Shown: positions 58,708-64,000 of the stretch, piece by piece | Layout of the letters: each line of letters opens with the position of its first letter | Numbering within the stretch: the first letter of the stretch is position 1 | Assembly (NCBI GenBank): GCA_003988855.1 | Contig: QYAI01000003.1 | Coordinates: 248,001 to 312,000, forward strand | From: Arachnopeziza araneosa | Taxonomy: Eukaryota > Ascomycota > Leotiomycetes > Helotiales > Arachnopezizaceae | Length of the DNA stretch: 64,000 nt | Reading direction: 5' to 3' | Position numbers and translations under genes: made by a program | Notes under the pieces: generated by a model | The model's database searches: none | What the model was told of the DNA's origin: nothing | What the model saw: only the letters and a program-made list of their open reading frames with translations

Positions 58708-61700
58708 ATGGCTGACCGCCGATCGTCTCCACGGCGCAGGGACTCTCGACGCTCTGAATATGCTGAACCTAGACCGAGCACCTACACCGAACCCAGGGCT
58801 GGCAACTACCAGAACCCAGAAATGCGCCCATCATCTTACAACCCAGAGCCAGCACAAACAATGCGCGGCCCCGAGAACGAAGTCTATGCCTCCTCCTCCA
58901 GTTCCTCCTCCTACCTCGATATCTCCCGCACATACCCATCGCGAGGGAGCCGCATCCGCGCATTCTTCTTCGCGCCCTCGGAGCGGAGGAAGGTGCGCAA
59001 ACGGAGGAGTCGTCGCGGCCTCTTCAAGTTCGGGAACAATTCGAGTAGCAGCTTCGTGAACGAGGATCTCGCGTACGGGACCGGCTTTATCAAAGTTTCC
59101 CGGCGGAGAAGTGTGAGAAATCGGGATGGGAGAGAGAGAGTGGATGGCGGACGATACTCTGACCGCGAAGGAAAGACGGGTAGGAGGAGGAGCGGGACTA
59201 ACCTCTCCAGGACCAATTTGAGCGATGGAGGTAAGTATAGTGATCGAGAGGGTGGTAGAGGGAGCCGCTCCAAGATTAACCTAAACGACGGAGAGAGATA
59301 CAGTGACCGTGAAGGAGGAAGAGCGAGCCGAACTAATTTAAGCGATGGAGGGAGACGAAGTGATCGTGAGAATGGCAGAGTAAGTCGTACTAATACGATT
59401 GCGAACGAAGGGGGCAGATACAGTGATCGAGAGGGTGGTAGAGTGAGCCGCTCTAGGACGAATCTCAGTAGCGCTGCGACAGATGCAGAAATTCTGGCTG
59501 TCGGCGCTGGGTTAGCCAAGCTTGCTCGCGACCAGAACAGGGCCGACTTAAGAACCTCAAGGTCCGGGAGTGGAAGAGCTCCAGAAGTAGTCGCTATTCG
59601 TGAGAACGGAAGAACCCAGGAAACGACCAGTCGAGGCTTGGGCCCATCGAAGATATCTCATGGTTTTGATACCATCGATGATGATGGATGGGAATCCGCG
59701 ACAGATGGCGAATCAGATGCTAGTGTTGATTCGAGACTAGCTTATGGCAATGATGGCAAGAGTTCCTGGAATTTGTTTGGGAGAAAGAAATATAAACCGT
59801 TGAGCCGAAAGGACAGCGTTGTCGATCCCAAACTTTTCGGGCCTCAGAATTCCCTGAATGGACTTATTGTCAAACCTGTTGGATTTGGTGAAGTGTCCCC
59901 TTGGACCTCAACAAGCAATTTTGGTCAGAGGACTGGATTCGACCCGCCTGTTGCGTCGACACCAGTTCCACCAACACCAGTTCCAGCATCGAGCTTCACT
60001 GGCTCGCAAGCCTCTTTGAAGCAGGTTTTCCCAATGCCGACAAGCGACCCTACAAAATTTGATGCTGGGAGAGGCTCAATAGTGTCTGAACCAAGATATG
60101 ATCCATCGCGAAATTCCATGCCACCAGGGCCGGATTATGGGAGAGGTTCAACGTTCTCCGAACCCAGATACGACCCATCGCGGAACTCTATACCATCAGG
60201 GCCGGAGCCTCTCATTTCTAGTAGGCCCGGCATTATTCCGTTACAACAACCTCAGCCTTTCACCCCCGTTTCTCAAAGAGTGTACGAACCTTTATACAAG
60301 CCCGAACGCTCTACTGCTACCGATAGTCCCTCGAGACAGACACCCTCCTCTTCTGGACGGAGTAAATCTATTGCTGGAGCAGCACTAGTTGGCGTTGCTG
60401 GCGCAGCAGTAGGCACCGCAATTGCTTCAAGTAGAGACGATCGGAAAGACAGAAAACGACAAGAGGCACGGGAAGAAGAGGATCGAGTGACGCGTCGGGA
60501 TGCTGAGAAGAGGGCTCGTGATGAGGAGGACCGCCTCAGACGTCGAGAAGCGGAGAGAAAAGAGCGAGAGGAGGAAGACCGTCGCAGGCGCCGAGAAGCC
60601 GAGAGAAAGGGACGGGAGGAAGAGGATCGTCGACGTCGAGAAGCTGAGAATAAGGAGCGAGAGGATCGTCGTCGAGCTGAAGAGCTAGCCGAGCTTGAGA
60701 AGGAGCGTCTACGGCGCGAGAAGAAAGACAAAGATGATCGCGAACGAGAACGGGATGACCGTAAGGAGAAAAGCCGCGATAAGGACCGCACAAAGGACGA
60801 CGGTGATTCTTCTCGCAGGGAAAAGAAGCGTGAGAAGCGGCGGGACGAGACTCGCGAGGAAAAAGAAGCGAGGCGTGAGAAACGTCGCGCTGAGCGTAGT
60901 GATCGCTCAGATATCTCCAGATCTGATACCAGAACTGAAGTATCCCAGTCAGACAGGCCTGATCCAAGGCGAACGATGAGTGAAGCTGCTGTCTCAGAGG
61001 TTGCTATCGATCCCTTTCCATATCAAGTCAACGGTGATGAATTCTCTACGCCCACAGCTGAAGATCCTCTTGGTGATCCGAGACAGCAATCGGTGCCGAC
61101 AGTGGTCACTGTGAAGCGTGTTCCAGGTTGGATGAAAAATGATACGTCGACTAGAGATGAGCCTTCGAGTTGGAATAGTAGAGATACACATGGAGATCGT
61201 TCAGTACAAGACGGCGAAGCACTTTACCAAGAGATAAAACGCTCTACGATACCCTTTGATGCTGCTGTAATTGGTGCCGCTGATGCAACTATTTTGGCCG
61301 AGGAGTATAGAGAGCGATCCGAGAGACGAAGAGACGAGAGAAGGAGGGGTGATCGTGATTATGATGGGTATGAAGCCCATGACAAGGAACCCCAGAAAGA
61401 GCGAGATCTGGTTCAAGAAGAAGCTGATCGTGCTTACCGAGAGATTGTGATGGCAAGAAAAATTGCCTCGCAAGTCATCCGCTCACGCAGTGCTTCCCCC
61501 GATCGTTCAATCATGGAAAAGTACGATGGTAAAGACCAAGAAGTGGAAGACCCAGTTCGTATTGTTACTCCACCTGCCATGGAACATCAAAAGCGAAAAA
61601 GTCAATACGATGCGCCGAATGCTGATTTCAGCCTGGACTATATTCTGGAACATCCAAGAGAGCTACGAACCTTCAGCATTCCGGCTATCGACATGGATAA

Positions 61701-64000
61701 TTCATCCCCAGACACCCCGACAAAGAAAGACCCCGATGCTGAACGGCCTCGACCGTTCTTGAATCTTGTCCGACCCACCCCCGTTCCTTCCCCCGTGCCA
61801 GAGAAGCAAGAATCTCGCTCGAGGTCATCTAGGTCTAGAGATCGTGGTGAGCCACAAAGACGCCAATCGACAGACGACGTTGTGATTGGACCTAAGGGTG
61901 ATATTGTCGCCTCCCCAACAACCTCGCGTCCAGCCTCTCCGACCACATCTACTGTTTCGAAGGGCGTCAGTTGGGGTGAGAATGAGACAAAGCACTACGA
62001 AGTCGAGACCCCATTCGATCAAAGGGAAGAGTTTGTGACTAAGTCGAATGTCACACCTCGTGATGCTCCTTCAGAGACAGAAACTAAGCCAGCTGGGTTA
62101 TCCAAGAAGGCTCGTGGATGGGGCGCCATCGCTGGACTCATAGGCGGAGGTGTTGCAGCAGCAGCGGCAAATTCAAGCGAAACTTCCCAGTCCTCTAAAT
62201 CTCGGGAAAATGAGAAATCAACTGAAGGGCCTTACGAATATCGTGGTGTCGTTGTTGAGCCAGAAGAAGAGCCACCAAAACCACAACGGAGGAGAAGTCC
62301 ACCTTCCACTCGACCAGTTGATGAGCCTGCAAGCCCCCCTTTGAAACCACGAAGGGGAAGCCCTCCATTAACTGGACCCAAACCCACCACCAGCCAATCC
62401 ACTCATATGCAAGGGGCGTTTGATGATGATTTAGACTTCACTGCGCATGTTGCTGCTGGACTCTATGGTACAGGCTTCGACCCCAATATCGTCATTGACG
62501 ATCCTTCCTTCCGCAGAAGAGATTCGCCTCCTGGCTCAAACGGTCCAATGCCTTACCATACCCCTTACGCCGAGACGGTCACTGACTTGGGCTCTATTCG
62601 AGGAGAGATTCCTGAAAATCAATCTCATGGCTTTATTATGGGCGAAATAGCAGATACTCCACGTGATTTTCAATCGGTCTCACCTGTACGTGAACCTGAA
62701 GCAACACCTACGAAGCTCAGCAAGAAAGAGCAGAAAAAGCGTGAGAGAGAGAGAAAACGAACTGGAGACATCGCATCAAATGAAGCTTCAACTACTTCAA
62801 GGGATATAGTTGAAGAGCCAGAGAGCTACATCGAGCCAAAGCTCTCGAAAAAAGAACAGAAAGAGCGTGAAAGGGCTGCCAAGTCAACAAACACTATAGA
62901 GGATGTGACTGAAGCACCAGAGCCAGCTATCGCGAAAGACATTGTTGAGGAACCGGAAAGTTACATTTTTGAGACACCGAGGAAATCGAAATCGAAATCT
63001 AAGAAGAGTTCTGTGGTAGACGATGAAGTTGAAGAATCATCCCACGAATCTCATGCTGTCTTGGTTCCTGTTGATGCCTATGATGACATACGGAATGGCG
63101 AAGATGAATGGATAGATACTGTAAAACCAAAGAAAAAGTCAAAACGAGACAACGAGCACTATGACCCTCCTTCGAGGTCAGCACCTGCCTCTGAAGTTGG
63201 TACTGAGTTATCGAGATCGTCGAGCAAGAAATCAAGACGGGATAGTGAGCGGTCTGATTCTCCTTTGAGATCGTGGCCTGCCTCTGAGGTTGGCACTGAA
63301 CTGTCGAGATCGTCGAGCAAGAAATCTAGACGCGACAGTGAGCGACATGATTCTCCTCCAAGATCGGTGGCTGCTTCTGCAGTTGAGCCGGAATCGGAGA
63401 GATCTTCGAGGAAGAAATCAAATCGTGACAGTGAACGTTACGATTCTCCTTCCAGATCGGTGGTTGCTTCTGAAGTGGGAGCAGAGTCAGAGAGGTCATC
63501 CAGCAAGAAATCGAAGGACAAGTCGAGGAGAAGAAGTGAACAGTATGAAACAGATCCTACCGAGATCTCGCTTCCTCCCAGCATTCCCTCGGAACTAACT
63601 CGTGAGGGAGATTATGAAGATGTACGAAAGTCAAGGAAGTCCTCGACAAGAGATAGTGAAGTTTTTAGCAATGCGGATCGTGACGATTTACAGTCCGTGG
63701 TCTCTGCTGGCACTTCGCGATATGATGATGATACGCCGAAGAGAAAGAAAAAGTCTCGAAGCAGTGGAAGAGATGATTATGATGATACACGGTCTGTTGC
63801 TTCAGCTCCCGCGGGAGACGACTATGATGATAAGAAATCCAAGAAAAAAGACAAAGAGAAAAAGAGCAGTGGCCTCTGGAGTCTTTTTGGTTCCAAACCC
63901 GACCCTAAGTCTGATGTCGGTACCAGAGATGAAAGTCCTAAGAGATCTAAGGACGATACTGGAGACAAAAAGAGGAGTAAAAAGTCAAAACGAAGCTCTG
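58708..64000 (+). CDS. Leashin/involucrin-repeat-like giant protein, 5' part (cut by window end)
   Basis: An open frame runs from ATG 58708 to the window edge (1764 codons and one base) with no stop or need for an intron. It starts MADRRSSPRRRDSRRSEY. Residues about 147-255 hold repeats of a GGRYSDREGGRVSRTNLSD unit. Two hydrophobic glycine-rich segments occur near 555-575 (IAGAALVGVAGAAVGTAIAS) and 1138-1152 (GWGAIAGLIGGGVAAAAA). Between about 583 and 750 lies a highly charged Glu/Arg block that may be a long helix. A four-copy 31-residue repeat sits at 63145-63516, and the sequence becomes Lys/Ser-rich towards the edge. This composition fits the fungal 'involucrin repeat' proteins, of which leashin tethers Woronin bodies to the septum or cortex. 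That identity is inferred from architecture, not from a unique motif. The gene continues beyond the window. Confidence 0.65.
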   Translation, partial: MADRRSSPRRRDSRRSEYAEPRPSTYTEPRAGNYQNPEMRPSSYNPEPAQTMRGPENEVYASSSSSSSYLDISRTYPSRGSRIRAFFFAPSERRKVRKRRSRRGLFKFGNNSSSSFVNEDLAYGTGFIKVSRRRSVRNRDGRERVDGGRYSDREGKTGRRRSGTNLSRTNLSDGGKYSDREGGRGSRSKINLNDGERYSDREGGRASRTNLSDGGRRSDRENGRVSRTNTIANEGGRYSDREGGRVSRSRTNLSSAATDAEILAVGAGLAKLARDQNRADLRTSRSGSGRAPEVVAIRENGRTQETTSRGLGPSKISHGFDTIDDDGWESATDGESDASVDSRLAYGNDGKSSWNLFGRKKYKPLSRKDSVVDPKLFGPQNSLNGLIVKPVGFGEVSPWTSTSNFGQRTGFDPPVASTPVPPTPVPASSFTGSQASLKQVFPMPTSDPTKFDAGRGSIVSEPRYDPSRNSMPPGPDYGRGSTFSEPRYDPSRNSIPSGPEPLISSRPGIIPLQQPQPFTPVSQRVYEPLYKPERSTATDSPSRQTPSSSGRSKSIAGAALVGVAGAAVGTAIASSRDDRKDRKRQEAREEEDRVTRRDAEKRARDEEDRLRRREAERKEREEEDRRRRREAERKGREEEDRRRREAENKEREDRRRAEELAELEKERLRREKKDKDDRERERDDRKEKSRDKDRTKDDGDSSRREKKREKRRDETREEKEARREKRRAERSDRSDISRSDTRTEVSQSDRPDPRRTMSEAAVSEVAIDPFPYQVNGDEFSTPTAEDPLGDPRQQSVPTVVTVKRVPGWMKNDTSTRDEPSSWNSRDTHGDRSVQDGEALYQEIKRSTIPFDAAVIGAADATILAEEYRERSERRRDERRRGDRDYDGYEAHDKEPQKERDLVQEEADRAYREIVMARKIASQVIRSRSASPDRSIMEKYDGKDQEVEDPVRIVTPPAMEHQKRKSQYDAPNADFSLDYILEHPRELRTFSIPAIDMDNSSPDTPTKKDPDAERPRPFLNLVRPTPVPSPVPEKQESRSRSSRSRDRGEPQRRQSTDDVVIGPKGDIVASPTTSRPASPTTSTVSKGVSWGENETKHYEVETPFDQREEFVTKSNVTPRDAPSETETKPAGLSKKARGWGAIAGLIGGGVAAAAANSSETSQSSKSRENEKSTEGPYEYRGVVVEPEEEPPKPQRRRSPPSTRPVDEPASPPLKPRRGSPPLTGPKPTTSQSTHMQGAFDDDLDFTAHVAAGLYGTGFDPNIVIDDPSFRRRDSPPGSNGPMPYHTPYAETVTDLGSIRGEIPENQSHGFIMGEIADTPRDFQSVSPVREPEATPTKLSKKEQKKRERERKRTGDIASNEASTTSRDIVEEPESYIEPKLSKKEQKERERAAKSTNTIEDVTEAPEPAIAKDIVEEPESYIFETPRKSKSKSKKSSVVDDEVEESSHESHAVLVPVDAYDDIRNGEDEWIDTVKPKKKSKRDNEHYDPPSRSAPASEVGTELSRSSSKKSRRDSERSDSPLRSWPASEVGTELSRSSSKKSRRDSERHDSPPRSVAASAVEPESERSSRKKSNRDSERYDSPSRSVVASEVGAESERSSSKKSKDKSRRRSEQYETDPTEISLPPSIPSELTREGDYEDVRKSRKSSTRDSEVFSNADRDDLQSVVSAGTSRYDDDTPKRKKKSRSSGRDDYDDTRSVASAPAGDDYDDKKSKKKDKEKKSSGLWSLFGSKPDPKSDVGTRDESPKRSKDDTGDKKRSKKSKRSS
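59146..59472 (+). repeat. In-gene repeats, SDREGG/SRTNLSDGG unit
   Basis: Five to six diverged copies of a unit of about 18-21 residues with core G-G-[RK]-Y-S-D-R-E-G-G-R and S-R-T-N-L-S-D inside the giant 3' gene. They are visible at DNA level as repeated AGTGATCGAGAGGGTGGTAG-like strings. Confidence 0.85.
63145..63516 (+). repeat. Four tandem 93-bp repeats inside the giant gene
   Basis: Copies start at 63145, 63238, 63331 and 63424. Each encodes 31 residues of the form R-D-S-E-R-x-D-S-P-x-R-S-x-x-A-S-E-V-G-x-E-x-x-R-S-S-S-K-K-S-[RNK]. There are no gaps between copies, and copies 2 and 3 are closest at DNA level in their 3' halves. Confidence 0.9.

Noticed and set aside
58911..59519. 202-codon open frame on the minus strand
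   Set aside because: It is antisense to the Arg/Ser/Gly repeats of the giant gene and consists of Leu/Pro/Ser repeats created by the same repeated DNA.
60273..60791. 172-codon minus-strand frame rich in Ser and Arg
   Set aside because: Mirror image of the Glu/Arg-rich helical block of the giant gene; no start context or domain.

Overview
The window is nuclear DNA of a filamentous ascomycete (Pezizomycotina). The signs are genes split by short introns (mostly 45-110 nt, GT..AG, with CTAAC-like branch points), a CFEM protein, two GPI-anchored-type surface proteins, a class IV chitin synthase, an SBDS-domain RTC3 homologue and the start of a giant leashin/involucrin-repeat-like gene, which is a feature of Woronin-body fungi. 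A leotiomycete (Helotiales-like) is my best guess from protein style, but nothing in the DNA proves it. Exon joins below were worked out by hand from splice sites and reading-frame continuity.

Layout. 1-8.1 kb: CFEM protein, an ALY/Yra1-type mRNA-export factor with seven exons, and a Ser/Thr-rich GPI-type protein with internal repeats. 8.4-15.5 kb: a 6-phosphogluconate-dehydrogenase-like protein (-), a cytochrome P450 (+), a PTPA-type PP2A activator (-) and the exosome subunit Rrp46 (+). The last two are divergent and share a 178-bp promoter. 17-24 kb: NAD kinase (+), a hypothetical protein of LPYEVR/F-box-like type (+) and an unrecognised protein (-). 24.6-34.3 kb: a Yox1-like homeodomain factor (-), the Ran GTPase (-), the proteasome chaperone Nas2 (-) and a Dbl-family RhoGEF (+). 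34.3-38.5 kb is gene-poor. 38.5-43.7 kb: a small membrane protein (+), RTC3 (-), an unrecognised 221-aa protein (-) and an OPA3 homologue (-). 44-47.7 kb: Polo kinase (+). 48.9-58 kb: a SEL1-repeat, CAAX-ending Chs4/Skt5-type protein (-), divergent from a class IV chitin synthase (+) across 3.2 kb. 58.7 kb to the end: the 5' part of the giant charged, repeat-rich protein, cut by the window edge.

Most genes are conserved housekeeping or cell-biology genes. No mobile element with an intact ORF, secondary-metabolite cluster, rRNA, tRNA or CRISPR was found, and I see no clear undescribed system. The observations most worth following are the chitin synthase/activator neighbour pair, an apparent premature-stop splice form in the Yra1-like gene, the repeat architecture of the giant 3' gene, and the surface-protein repeats.
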